A stretch of DNA of 57,248 nucleotides from the NCBI GenBank assembly GCA_023663025.1, contig JAMPIC010000001.1, positions 249,079 to 306,326 of the forward strand, read 5' to 3'. Positions 8,003 to 16,573 of the stretch are shown piece after piece (positions within the stretch are counted from its first letter, which is position 1; each line of letters opens with the position of its first letter). The notes beneath the pieces were generated by a model that worked only from the letters and a program-made list of their open reading frames with translations, had not been told where the DNA came from and made no database searches. The position numbers and the translations under genes were made by a program. This stretch comes from Prevotella sp. (GTDB taxonomy: Bacteria; Bacillota; Clostridia; Oscillospirales; Ruminococcaceae).

Positions 8003-8629
8003 TCACTCCTCCACGATCGCCTTGACGTCAACGACCTTGATTTTATCCTGACAGAATAATGCCACGGCTTTCGGCAGAATTTTCCATTCCGCGTTTTCCA
8101 TAACCCGCCTTTGCAAAATCGCGGGGGTATCGTCGTTCAGCACCGGGACGGACTCCTGCAAAATTATGGGACCCCCGTCGCACTCCTCGGTGACGAAATG
8201 CACAGTCGCCCCCGTTATCTTAACGCCCTTTTCAATGGCGGCTTCGTGAACCCGCAGTCCGTAAAAGCCCTTGCCGCAGAACGACGGAATAAGCGACGGG
8301 TGGACGTTCATCATTTTGTTGGGATAGGCGCGGCAGACGGTTTCGTCCAAAATCGTCATAAACCCCGCGTACACCACCAAATCGGCTTTTTCCTCGTTAA
8401 GAGCCGCCAGCATAGCTTTGCTGTAAGCGTGAACGTCCTCGAAATCCTTGCGGACAAGGACGCGTGTCTTTATGCCGTTCCGCTCGGCTCTTTCAAGAGC
8501 AAATGCGTCCGGCTTTGAGGATATAACGCAGGTGATTTTTCCGCCGGGAATTTCCCTGCGCTCCTCCGCGTCGATAAGAGCCTGCAAATTAGTTCCTCCG
8601 CCGGAAACAAGTACAACTATATTCTTCAT
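8003..8629 (-). CDS. purN: Phosphoribosylglycinamide formyltransferase
   Basis: Transfers a formyl group from 10-formyl-THF to GAR, purine step 3. 208 residues starting MKNIVVLVSGGGTNLQALID (phosphate-binding loop). The catalytic set is present: N and H in MNVHPSLIPSF, and D in TEECDGGPII. Folate contacts are in VVYAGFMTIL. Part of the purine block, with purM upstream beyond a HAD gene. Confidence 0.95.
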   Translation of the reverse strand: MKNIVVLVSGGGTNLQALIDAEERREIPGGKITCVISSKPDAFALERAERNGIKTRVLVRKDFEDVHAYSKAMLAALNEEKADLVVYAGFMTILDETVCRAYPNKMMNVHPSLIPSFCGKGFYGLRVHEAAIEKGVKITGATVHFVTEECDGGPIILQESVPVLNDDTPAILQRRVMENAEWKILPKAVALFCQDKIKVVDVKAIVEE

Positions 8630-8648
8630 AAAAATCTCTCCGCTTTTC

Positions 8649-9461
8649 TTAATTATTATTTAATAAAAACTCCGCAACGCTGTCCTCATTGTTTCCTCCG
8701 ATTATTCCGTCCGCAAACTCCTTAAGGGAGGGGGCGGCGTTCTCCACGGCGTAGCATTCGTCCGCAGTCTTAAACATGGGAATATCGTTCTCACCGTCTC
8801 CGAAAACCACAAGCCGTTTACAGTGCAGATACTCTTTCAGCTGCAAAACAGCGTTCGCCTTATTTGCGGCTTTCGGCAGGACTTCAAGCCACTGGTCGCC
8901 GCTGTAAATATCCCTGCTGTAAACCGTGTAGTACCGCTCTTTCAGCGCCTCGCGGACTTCCGCCATAGTCCCCGCCTCGTCAATGCAGGTGAAGTAAAAG
9001 ACGTCTCCGTCAAGCATACTCTTTTCGGAAGCCAATGGACGGTGACGGGGATCTCCCCGCCTGCTGTCCAAAAAGTCCGCCATGCCCCTCGTCAGACTGT
9101 CGGGTATGTAGGAAAATTTTTCCGTCCCGTCAATAATGGAGTACACCAAAGGCGCAGCGCCGAAGCGGCGCAGAGTGCGGAAAATATCCTCCGTCTCTTC
9201 GGGAGCAAAGACATTATTCACCAGTCTTTCCCCGCTGACCGTATCCACGATAAACGCGCCGTTGTACACTATCGCGGGAACGGCAAAATCAAGTCCCGCC
9301 GTAACCTTGCGCGCAGTTATCAGCGAACGCGCGGTGGCGTAGGAAAATATCAGTCCCCGCTCCGTAAGCTTGTTTATTATTTCACAGCTTCTTTCCGAAA
9401 CATACTGTCCGCTTGTCAGCAGAGTACCGTCAAGGTCGGTAACATAAAGAGTTTCAGGCAT
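8649..9461 (-). CDS. HAD-superfamily phosphatase, Cof type
   Basis: 270 residues. Motif I VTDLDGTLLTS at the N-terminus, motif II in the SYATARS region, and motif III/IV GDGENDIPMF near 222, which is the Cof-like C2-cap class. These enzymes dephosphorylate sugar phosphates, nucleotides or flavin precursors; specificity cannot be read here. It lies between purM and purN in the same direction, so it may remove a phosphorylated by-product, but that is inference. Confidence 0.85.
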   Translation of the reverse strand: MPETLYVTDLDGTLLTSGQYVSERSCEIINKLTERGLIFSYATARSLITARKVTAGLDFAVPAIVYNGAFIVDTVSGERLVNNVFAPEETEDIFRTLRRFGAAPLVYSIIDGTEKFSYIPDSLTRGMADFLDSRRGDPRHRPLASEKSMLDGDVFYFTCIDEAGTMAEVREALKERYYTVYSRDIYSGDQWLEVLPKAANKANAVLQLKEYLHCKRLVVFGDGENDIPMFKTADECYAVENAAPSLKEFADGIIGGNNEDSVAEFLLNNN

Positions 9462-9559
9462 TGTTTATCACTTCCCGAACAACAATATCCGCCCCTGCAA
9501 AATTCGTGCGGATATTCGAGGATTATTATAATTCCACCTAAAATTTTTAATTACTGTTA

Positions 9560-9620
9560 TACTGTTAGGGCGGGAATTTCACCCGCCCAATTATCAACTG
9601 TACACTGTCAACTGTCAACC
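9560..9620. repeat. Short dispersed repeats in the purM-HAD gap
   Basis: GGGCGGGAATTTCACCCGCCC palindrome followed by ACTGTACACTGTCAACTGTCAACC, members of two repeat families seen across the window. Sits just after the purM stop and may act as a terminator or mRNA end. Confidence 0.55.
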
Positions 9621-10649
9621 GATAATAACGCCCTCGTCGCTTTCAACAAGCTCGCCGAGAACGTAAGCCTCCTCGCCCGCAGACTTTATCGCCGCAATTG
9701 CCTTGTCTACGTCGTTTTTGTCAACAACGGCGCACATTCCCACGCCCATATTAAAGGTGTTGAACATATCACGCTCGGGAATATGCCCCGTCTTTGCGAT
9801 AAGGTCGAATATGGGCAGCACCTGCACGTCCGCGCGGGCGATTTTCGCAGAAAGTCCCTTAGGCAGGGAACGGGGGATATTCTCATAAAATCCGCCCCCC
9901 GTGATGTGGCTGATTGACTTGACGTTCACCGCCTCAAGCAGTGACATTACCGCCTTGACGTAAATCTTCGTGGGGGTCAGCAGACACTCGCCCAAAGTCG
10001 TGCCGATGTCGGACTGGTGTCTCGCCAAATTCTGCTCGTTGACGTTGAAAACCTTGCGCACAAGCGAAAATCCGTTTGAGTGCAGACCGCTTGACTTTAT
10101 GGCAATCATCACGTCCCCCGCCTTTTGGGCGGACGGGTCGAGAATTTTGTCCTTGTCGACAATTCCCACGGAAAATCCCGCAAGGTCGTACTCCTCGTCG
10201 GGCATAAGCTGGGGGTGTTCCGCAGTCTCGCCGCCTATCAGAGCGCAGCCCGCCTGTACGCAGCCCTCGGCAACGCCCGAAACAATGCTCGCAATCTTTT
10301 CGGGGAAATTCCTGCCGCAGGCGATATAGTCAAGGAAAAACTGGGGCTTCGCGCCGCAGCAGATGATGTCGTTCACGCACATTGCCACGCAGTCAATGCC
10401 CACGGTGTCGTGCTTGTCAAGGATAAAGGCGATTTTGATTTTCGTGCCCACGCCGTCCGTACCCGACACAAGGACGGGTTTTTTTATCCCCGTCAAATCA
10501 AGCTCGAACAGACCGCCGAAGCCGCCTATTCCCGACAGAACGCCGCTTGTGACGGTGCGCGCGACGTGAGCTTTCATCAGCTCCACCGCCTTATATCCTG
10601 CGGTAACGTCAACGCCCGCTTCTTTATAGCTTTCGGAAAAACTTTTCAT
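9615..10649 (-). CDS. purM: Phosphoribosylformylglycinamidine cyclo-ligase (AIR synthetase)
   Basis: ATP-dependent closure of FGAM to AIR, purine step 5. 344 residues with the PurM signature: an N-terminal YKEAGVDVTAGYKAVELM, the GIGGFGGLFEL region, the ATP segment VSGTDGVGTKIKIAF, the IGGETAEHP block and HITGGGFYENIPR. Complete and typical. AAGGAAG precedes the ATG. Its upstream neighbour is purF. Confidence 0.96.
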   Translation of the reverse strand: MKSFSESYKEAGVDVTAGYKAVELMKAHVARTVTSGVLSGIGGFGGLFELDLTGIKKPVLVSGTDGVGTKIKIAFILDKHDTVGIDCVAMCVNDIICCGAKPQFFLDYIACGRNFPEKIASIVSGVAEGCVQAGCALIGGETAEHPQLMPDEEYDLAGFSVGIVDKDKILDPSAQKAGDVMIAIKSSGLHSNGFSLVRKVFNVNEQNLARHQSDIGTTLGECLLTPTKIYVKAVMSLLEAVNVKSISHITGGGFYENIPRSLPKGLSAKIARADVQVLPIFDLIAKTGHIPERDMFNTFNMGVGMCAVVDKNDVDKAIAAIKSAGEEAYVLGELVESDEGVIIG

Positions 10650-10675
10650 ATCTTACTTCCTTTCGGTAATTTTTA

Positions 10676-10712
10676 TTTATAACGCGGGACGGGAAACCCG
10701 TTCCCTACCGTT
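10676..10712. repeat. Short hairpin repeat between purF and purM
   Basis: GCGGGACGGGAAACCCGTTCCCTAC, a solo arm of the GC-rich hairpin repeat family. Lies just after the purF stop. Confidence 0.5.
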
Positions 10713-12120
10713 TAATCTTAAACTCAAACTTATCCTTAGGCGTTTCGGCGGGAACAGGCGCGGGATATACCCCCGTAAAGCACCCTTTGCAAAACTCGCA
10801 CCGCGAATTTTCCGCAAGCTTTCCCACCGCTTCAACGCTGAGGTAGCCGAGACTGTCCGCGCCGATTTCCTCCGCGATTTCGGGGACGGTCATTTTGCAG
10901 GCGATTAAATTTTCCTTGCTGTCGATGTCCGTGCCGAAATAGCAGGGGCTTATAAACGGCGGACAGGAGATACGCATATGAATTTCCTTAGCCCCCGCTT
11001 CGCGGATAAGGCTGACGGTGCGGCGGCAGGTAGTCCCCCGCACAATGCTGTCGTCTATAAGCACTACCCGCTTGCCCTCGACAATTTCCCTGATGACGTT
11101 TAGCTTAATGCGGACGGAATTTGTCCGCTCCGACTGTGTGGGCTGAATGAACGTCCTGCCGATATACCTGTTGCGGATAAAGCCCACGCCGTAGGGTATT
11201 CCCGAAGCGTTGGCGAAACCCAGAGCCGCGTCCAGACCGCTGTCGGGGACGCCGATAACCACGTCCGCGTCAACGGGGTGTTCTTTCCACAGGTACTCCC
11301 CCGCTTTCATACGCGCCTTGTGTACGCTTGAACCCTCGATAACCGAATCGGGACGGGCGATGTAGACGTACTCAAACACGCACAGATGGGGCTTTTCGGC
11401 AACGTGAGTATCAATGCTCCGCAAGCCGTTTTCGTTGATAACCACAACCTCGCCGGGGCGCACGTCACGGACGAACTCCGCGCCGATACTGTCAAACGCG
11501 CAGCTCTCCGAAGCGATAACGTAAGCCTCCCCCAGCCGTCCTATGGAAAGGGGACGGAAACCAACGGGGTCACGGGCGGCGATAAGCTTTTTGGGAGACA
11601 TTACCACAAGGGAGTACGCCCCCTTGATTTTCTCCATAGTCTTGACCACCGCTTCTTCTATGGAAGAACATACCAGTCTTTGCTGAGTAATCGCGTAAGA
11701 AATCACCTCGGTGTCGTTTGTGGTGTGGAAAATCGCGCCCCCAAGCTCGAATTCCCGCCGAAGCTCGAAAGCATTGGTAAGGTTGCCGTTGTGCGCCAAA
11801 GCCATAGGTCCTTTCATGTGGCGCACCACCAACGGCTGGGCGTTTGAACGGTTGGAATTGCCCGTAGTTGAGTAGCGGACGTGTCCCACCGCGATATTGC
11901 CCTGCCCGAGGTTCGCAAGGGTATCCTTGTCAAAAACCTCATGAACAAGCCCCAGATCCTTGTGATAACTGAACACGCCGCTGTCGTTCACCACAATTCC
12001 GCAGGACTCCTGCCCCCGGTGCTGTAAGGCGTACAAGCCGATATATGTCTGCATGGCAACGTCCATAGCTTCTTTGCTGTAAATGGCAAAAACGCCGCAT
12101 TCCTCGTGAATACCGTTCAT
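10705..12120 (-). CDS. purF: Amidophosphoribosyltransferase
   Basis: First committed purine step: PRPP + glutamine to phosphoribosylamine. Starts MNGIHEECGVFAIY, so a short propeptide is expected to be removed to expose the Ntn nucleophile Cys8. PRPP loop VVLIDDSIVRGTTC is intact, and late cysteines (SRCEFCKGCF) match the [4Fe-4S]-binding pattern of the Bacillus-type enzyme. The frame is open further upstream (ATG at 12129 or 12156). I chose 12120, nine bases after AAAGGA; 12129 overlaps the preceding stop as ATGA and is also possible. About 471 residues. Confidence 0.95.
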   Translation of the reverse strand: MNGIHEECGVFAIYSKEAMDVAMQTYIGLYALQHRGQESCGIVVNDSGVFSYHKDLGLVHEVFDKDTLANLGQGNIAVGHVRYSTTGNSNRSNAQPLVVRHMKGPMALAHNGNLTNAFELRREFELGGAIFHTTNDTEVISYAITQQRLVCSSIEEAVVKTMEKIKGAYSLVVMSPKKLIAARDPVGFRPLSIGRLGEAYVIASESCAFDSIGAEFVRDVRPGEVVVINENGLRSIDTHVAEKPHLCVFEYVYIARPDSVIEGSSVHKARMKAGEYLWKEHPVDADVVIGVPDSGLDAALGFANASGIPYGVGFIRNRYIGRTFIQPTQSERTNSVRIKLNVIREIVEGKRVVLIDDSIVRGTTCRRTVSLIREAGAKEIHMRISCPPFISPCYFGTDIDSKENLIACKMTVPEIAEEIGADSLGYLSVEAVGKLAENSRCEFCKGCFTGVYPAPVPAETPKDKFEFKIKR

Positions 12121-12125
12121 AGGGT

Positions 12126-13547
12126 TCATTCCTTTCCGTTCCAACAGTAACTGCACAGCTTACATTCGGGCAGACCTACCGCCTTTACAGTACCCACCAA
12201 GGACTGAAATTCCAAAGAGGTAAGCTTAAGACGGCGGCAAATTTCGTCACGCAGCTTCCTGCCCCGCTCGGTTTGGGAATTGCTGTACTCCTCTATGTAC
12301 TTTACGCCCTCCTCGCCCTCAAGCTCGTCGATAATTTTTCTCGCGATAAGGTCAAGCTCCGAGGTGCTCCGGGAAAAATTCAGATACTTACAGCCGTACA
12401 TAATCGGCGGACAGGCGGAACGCATATGCACCTCTTTCGCCCCGTTGGAGTACAGGAACTCCACGGTCTCCCTCATCTGCGTGCCGCGGACAATACTGTC
12501 GTCCACAAACAGCAAGCGCTTGCCCTCGATAAGCTCGTGGACGGGTATCAGCTTCATTTTGGCGACTTTGTTGCGCATAACCTGATTTTGCGGCATAAAG
12601 CTGCGCGGCCATGTGGGGGTGTACTTTATAAACGGTCGGGCAAAGGGAATGCCGCTTCGGTTGGCGTATCCGATGGCGTGGGGTATTCCCGAGTCGGGCA
12701 CGCCGCAGACGTAGTCCACGTCGGGGAGAGTGCCGTTTTTGATGTCGGTCTCAGCCATAATTTCGCCGTTGCGGGCGCGCATAGTTTCCACGGTCACGCC
12801 CTCGTACACCGAGTTTGGGTAGCCGTAGTAAGTCCACAAAAAGGTGCATATATTCATATTCGCGTGCCCCTCCGAAAGGGTCTCGCACTTTTCATAGGTG
12901 ATCTTCACGATCTCGCCGGGAAGCAGCTCGCGGTAGGTTTCGTACCCCAGTTTCTGGAAAGCGAAAGATTCAAATGAGCAGCAGTAACCGTCCGACCGCT
13001 TTCCCACAATAATGGGGAGACGTCCGTTCTTGTCCCGCGCGGCGATAATGCAGTCCTCCGTCAGAATAAGCAGGGACATAGTTCCCTCGATCTTTTCCTG
13101 CGCATAGCGTATGCCATCCACAAAATTGTCCTTTTGGGAAATAAGCGCGCCTATCAGCGCACTGGAGTTGACGCTGCCGCTGCTCATAGCCTCGAAGCTG
13201 GCGAAGCAGTTGCCGACAAACTCGTCCCTGAGCTGCTCGGCGTTGTTGATTATGCCGATATTACAGACCGCGTAAACGCCCATCTTCGACCTCAGCAGAA
13301 TAGGCTGAGGATCGCTGTCGCTTATGCAGCCGATGCACATTCTGCCGTGCATAGCTTCGATGTCGTTTTCAAACTTGGTTCTGAACGGCGAGTTTTCAAT
13401 GCTGTGGATACTTCTCTGAAAGCCCAGCTCCGGAGAGTAAGCGGTCATACCGCCCCGCCTTGTGCCGAGATGAGAGTGATAGTCCGTGCCGAAAAAAACG
13501 TCGCTTATGCAGTCGTTCAGTGTGGCTGCTCCAAAAAATCCGCCCAT
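12126..13547 (-). CDS. PurF paralogue (amidophosphoribosyltransferase-like)
   Basis: 473 residues with the PurF two-domain layout: a glutaminase-like N-terminus (NDCISDVFFGTDYHSHLGTR) and a type-I PRTase with an intact PRPP loop LLFVDDSIVRGTQMRETV, and a C-terminal CKLCSYC pair. The presumed nucleophile is Cys13, deeper than in the neighbouring PurF, and the following segment differs strongly, so glutamine hydrolysis is uncertain. Start at 13547 has AAAGGA upstream; the frame runs open to 13685 through a repeat. It directly precedes purF and may form a mixed complex with it or be a regulator; such pairs occur in Clostridia. Confidence 0.85.
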   Translation of the reverse strand: MGGFFGAATLNDCISDVFFGTDYHSHLGTRRGGMTAYSPELGFQRSIHSIENSPFRTKFENDIEAMHGRMCIGCISDSDPQPILLRSKMGVYAVCNIGIINNAEQLRDEFVGNCFASFEAMSSGSVNSSALIGALISQKDNFVDGIRYAQEKIEGTMSLLILTEDCIIAARDKNGRLPIIVGKRSDGYCCSFESFAFQKLGYETYRELLPGEIVKITYEKCETLSEGHANMNICTFLWTYYGYPNSVYEGVTVETMRARNGEIMAETDIKNGTLPDVDYVCGVPDSGIPHAIGYANRSGIPFARPFIKYTPTWPRSFMPQNQVMRNKVAKMKLIPVHELIEGKRLLFVDDSIVRGTQMRETVEFLYSNGAKEVHMRSACPPIMYGCKYLNFSRSTSELDLIARKIIDELEGEEGVKYIEEYSNSQTERGRKLRDEICRRLKLTSLEFQSLVGTVKAVGLPECKLCSYCWNGKE

Positions 13548-13559
13548 AAAAAATCCTTT

Positions 13560-13682
13560 CGCACTTGTGGCGGGAGCTTGCTCCCGCCTGTTTAGAACGT
13601 ATTTTAACATTTTGCAGGGGACGGGTTTCCCGTCCCGCGGGCGGGTAGCCTGTATTGGCACAACCCCGCCCCTACAGAAAAT
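13560..13682. repeat. GC-rich hairpin repeats between purC and the purF paralogue
   Basis: GGCGGGAGCTTGCTCCCGCC, then GGGGACGGGTTTCCCGTCCC and an inverted CCCCGCCCCTACAG. Same vocabulary as the MITE-like elements but without clear terminal repeats. Confidence 0.55.
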
Positions 13683-13692
13683 CAAACGAAAA

Positions 13693-14409
13693 TTATTCGC
13701 CGAATATCCTCTTCATCATCTCTTGGTACGCTTCCTCAACGCCGCCCATATCACGGCGGAAACGGTCCTTGTCGAGCTTTTCGTGGGTCTTACTGTCCCA
13801 GAAACGGCAGGTGTCGGGGGAAATTTCGTCCGCCAGCAAAATCTTGCCGTGAAATCTGCCGAACTCGATTTTGAAGTCGATAAGGTCGATGCCGTGTTCC
13901 TTGAAAAATTTCAGCATAAAATCGTTCACCGCAAAGGCGTATTTGGAAATGGTATCAATTTCCTCTTGCGTGGCAAGACCCAACCCCAGCGCGTAGTAAT
14001 CGTTGATGAACGGGTCGCCCAGGTCGTCGTTTTTGTAGCTGAACTCCAAAGTCGGCTGTTTCAGCGGAGTACCCTCCTCAATGCCCAGCTTTTTGGAAAA
14101 ACTTCCCGCCGCCACGTTGCGGACGATAACCTCGAGAGGGACGATCTCAACCTTTTTGACGATAGTCTCCCGGTCGCTGATTTCCTCAACCAAATGGGTG
14201 GGAATGCCCTCCTTTTCAAGGAGACCGAACATATAGTTGGTCATCTTGTTGTTGACGACGCCCTTGCCCCGAATTGTGCCTTTTTTCTCGCCGTTGAACG
14301 CGGTGGCGTCGTCCTTGTAGTCGACGATAACCATATCGGGGTCGTTTGTGGCAAAGACTTTCTTAGCCTTTCCCTCGTAAAGCTGTTCCTTTTTCTCAAT
14401 ATTTGCCAT
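13693..14409 (-). CDS. purC: SAICAR synthetase
   Basis: Joins CAIR and aspartate with ATP, purine step 7. 238 residues, starting MANIEKKEQLYEGKAKKVF, the family N-terminus; IVRNVAAGSF and LIDFKIEFGR are the expected substrate and metal-site blocks, and LLADEISPDTCRFWD is the C-terminal signature. The ATG at 14409 has GGAGG eight bases upstream; an in-frame ATG at 14424 overlaps that site. Confidence 0.96.
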   Translation of the reverse strand: MANIEKKEQLYEGKAKKVFATNDPDMVIVDYKDDATAFNGEKKGTIRGKGVVNNKMTNYMFGLLEKEGIPTHLVEEISDRETIVKKVEIVPLEVIVRNVAAGSFSKKLGIEEGTPLKQPTLEFSYKNDDLGDPFINDYYALGLGLATQEEIDTISKYAFAVNDFMLKFFKEHGIDLIDFKIEFGRFHGKILLADEISPDTCRFWDSKTHEKLDKDRFRRDMGGVEEAYQEMMKRIFGE

Positions 14410-14429
14410 TTTAAATTCCTCCAAAATTT

Positions 14430-15104
14430 TTATTTTAAAATAATATTTGCAATCTCATTCGGCGCGGACACTATGTAATCCGCCCCCGCCTTTTCAAGCT
14501 CCTCGCGTGTACCTCCGCCCCACAAAACGCCTGCGGAACGTATTCCCACCGCCTTTGCGCCCTCTACGTCATAGAACCTGTCCCCAACCATAAGGACTTG
14601 CCCCAAATCGTCCTCCCCGCAGCGTTTGAGAGCGTCCCGGATAACCTCGGACTTAACTCCCCGCGAGCCGTCGTTCGCCGCACCGCAGACTTCCTTGAAA
14701 AACTTTTTTATGCCAAAATATGTAATTATCCTGTCCGCAACATTTTCGGGCTTTGTGGTAGCGGTGGCAAGGGTCACACCCTCGGCACAGAGCCGCTCCA
14801 AAAGCTCGTAAATCCCCTCAAACAGGGAATTTTCGGTAACACAGCAATCCATACCCACATAGCGTTCCCTGTAAAGGTTAAAGGCTTGCAGAGCCTGCTC
14901 CTCTGACATTTTGCAGAAGTTCACAAAGGAATACTTCAGCGGCGGACCGAGAAACTGTTTCAGCACCGCCTCGTCGGGGTACGGCAGGTTCAATCCGTCA
15001 AAAGCGTACTTCACGCAGTTGACTATCCCCGCCCCCGAATCGGCGAGAGTACCGTCCAAATCAAACAAAACGGTACGAAAATTTTTATCCATTGTTATGA
15101 CCAT
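14430..15104 (-). CDS. HAD hydrolase, phosphoglycolate phosphatase-like
   Basis: 224 residues. Motif I FDLDGTLADSG, motif II in LATATTKPE, motif III/IV MVGDRFYDVEGAKAVGI: a C1-cap HAD of the Gph/PGP subgroup. The substrate is not determined. The start is unusual. AGGAGG (15126-15131) is 21 bases from ATG 15104 and 33 from the second ATG 15092, with a TTTTCCC/GGGAAAA hairpin between. This leader is shared with the DUF3343 gene at 2945. It is in the purine block, 20 bases from purC. Confidence 0.85.
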   Translation of the reverse strand: MVITMDKNFRTVLFDLDGTLADSGAGIVNCVKYAFDGLNLPYPDEAVLKQFLGPPLKYSFVNFCKMSEEQALQAFNLYRERYVGMDCCVTENSLFEGIYELLERLCAEGVTLATATTKPENVADRIITYFGIKKFFKEVCGAANDGSRGVKSEVIRDALKRCGEDDLGQVLMVGDRFYDVEGAKAVGIRSAGVLWGGGTREELEKAGADYIVSAPNEIANIILK

Positions 15105-15203
15105 TTTCCCGTAAGGGAAAATGCGTCCTCCTTTCTAACGATGTTTTGTGGTTTTGCGTAAGCAAAATTCCGAGCGACAGCGAGGAAAACAAAACTCGCA
15201 GTT
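15090..15203 (-). repeat. Leader repeat with embedded ribosome site, copy 2
   Basis: Minus-strand counterpart of 2838-2947. Shared blocks in order: CCTCGC, CTCGGAATTT, TACGCAAAACC, CAAAACATCG, AGAAAGGAGGACGC, TTTTCC..CGGGAAAA, GGTCATA, ATG. Differences in the hairpin keep it paired. It also has a TTTTGC/GCAAAA hairpin at 15151-15166. Confidence 0.65.
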
Positions 15204-15226
15204 TGAAAATCGTAGATTTTCAAACT

Positions 15227-15553
15227 TTACCACCTTGACATATTTTTTTCGTGTTTTTTCAGATAGACCTCTTTCAGCTCCTGCGGTGTAATGGAGTAAC
15301 ACAGCATTACGTCGTTGAAGTACATCATAACGTCGCAAAGCTCTTCTATAAAATGATTTCTGACCTCTTTGTCGTTAAGTATCGCCCCGTCGCCGTTCTT
15401 TTTCATAATGTCCGCCGCCTCGCCAAGCTCCACAAACGCCCATAAAATCATTCTGACCGCCTTTTCGGGGTAAAGTCCGCCCCATTGGTCTTTATATTTT
15501 TCCTGAAGTTCTTTCTGTATCTCCTGCATTTCGTTGAAGCCAAAATTTTCCAT
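15227..15553 (-). CDS. MazG-like nucleotide pyrophosphohydrolase
   Basis: 108 residues, all-alpha. The metal-binding pattern of the MazG/dUTPase-2 superfamily is present: ELGEAADI (ExxE) followed by FIEELCDVMMYFNDVM (EExxD). Likely hydrolyses (d)NTPs to monophosphates, possibly house-cleaning. The start ATG (15553) has TTAGGAG upstream; the frame is open further without another site. It is followed by a hairpin (15206-15230, GTTTGAAAATC with its complement) that could terminate transcription. Confidence 0.75.
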   Translation of the reverse strand: MENFGFNEMQEIQKELQEKYKDQWGGLYPEKAVRMILWAFVELGEAADIMKKNGDGAILNDKEVRNHFIEELCDVMMYFNDVMLCYSITPQELKEVYLKKHEKNMSRW

Positions 15554-15576
15554 GTGTATGCTCCTAATTTTTTTAA

Positions 15577-15684
15577 TCAGTATATAGTTGACAGTTATTA
15601 CCAGCCGCAACTATACATTGTCAACCGTACACTTTACACTATCAACTGTACACTATACACCGTCAACTATCAACTGCGCAATAA
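15577..15684. repeat. AGTTGACAGTGTACAGT-type repeat tract
   Basis: Repeated units of about 18 bases on the theme CAACTGTACACT / TGTCAACCGTACACT. Same family at 9590, 24836, 38526, 54601 and 54944. The 3' end of the XRE-methyltransferase gene runs into it. Confidence 0.7.
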
Positions 15685-16480
15685 CCGTGTCCATACAATG
15701 CTTGTGGGGTACGCCGCCGCTGTTGCAGCCGAAAATCACCTCGCCGCACCTGTGCAGAAGCCAGTCGGTATAGTACCCGAAAAGCTCCCCCGAAAGCCAG
15801 TTGAAGTTCCTGCTGTCCTTGTCGGGCGGGACGGGTATAAACGGCTTTTTTACAAAGGCGTTCATTGCGTGCACGCCGCCGTTTGCGGTGTGGCTTTGAA
15901 AATTCTCAAAAATTTCCCGCCGCAGCTCGTTGGGGACGAAATGCAGCACCCCCGAGCAGAAAATCACGTCAAACTCGCTTTCGAGACGGAAGCCGCACAG
16001 GTCCGCCTTGAAAAAATTTACATTTACCCTATGCTGTTCGGCAAGCCGTTTCGCCTTGTCAACGCCCGACTGAGTGACATCAAACGCGGAAACTTTGTAG
16101 CCGTTTTTCGCGAAAAACACCGCGTCCTTTCCCTCGCCGCAGCCCACGTCCAGCAGCCGCACCGCCCTTGTGGGGGGAATTATTTTCATCACCTCAAAAC
16201 ACATCTCCGAGGGCTTCACGCCCCAGTAGTACCCCTCGGCACTGTAGCGGCTCTCATAGTCGCTGATAATTTTCTGCTCCACAGCGTACCCCAAAAGGGC
16301 GTCGATACTGCACCCGAACGCCTTTGCGATAAGGGGCAGGGTTGCCACGTCGGGCAGGGACGCGCCGTTCTCCCACTTTGAAACCGCCTGAAACGACACG
16401 TTAAGCCGTCCCGCAAGCTCCTCCTGGGTCAAACCGTTTTGCTTTCTCATTTTAAGTATATTTTTTCCGATTGCGTTCAT
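15653..16480 (-). CDS. XRE helix-turn-helix / class I methyltransferase fusion
   Basis: 275 residues. N-terminal Cro/C1-type HTH about 4-58 (KQNGLTQEELAGRLNVSFQ, then VSKWENGASLPD), fused to a SAM methyltransferase from about 75: motif I VRLLDVGCGEGKDAVFFA, then SAFDVTQSGVD and FDVIFCSGVLHFV, close to the TehB-like group. A DNA-binding protein that also methylates a small molecule is inferred; both targets are unknown. The ATG at 16480 has AAAGG at good spacing; GTG 16489 is an alternative. The C-terminal 20 or so residues are encoded by repeat DNA (15653-15684), so the tail may have been replaced by insertion. Confidence 0.8.
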   Translation of the reverse strand: MNAIGKNILKMRKQNGLTQEELAGRLNVSFQAVSKWENGASLPDVATLPLIAKAFGCSIDALLGYAVEQKIISDYESRYSAEGYYWGVKPSEMCFEVMKIIPPTRAVRLLDVGCGEGKDAVFFAKNGYKVSAFDVTQSGVDKAKRLAEQHRVNVNFFKADLCGFRLESEFDVIFCSGVLHFVPNELRREIFENFQSHTANGGVHAMNAFVKKPFIPVPPDKDSRNFNWLSGELFGYYTDWLLHRCGEVIFGCNSGGVPHKHCMDTVIAQLIVDGV

Positions 16481-16573
16481 TTTACGCACCGCCTTTCACC
16501 ATAATTGTAACATCTTTCCAAACGGTGCGCAATAACGCAAATAAAGAGCCGCTCCGCAAATTCAACGGTTGGT

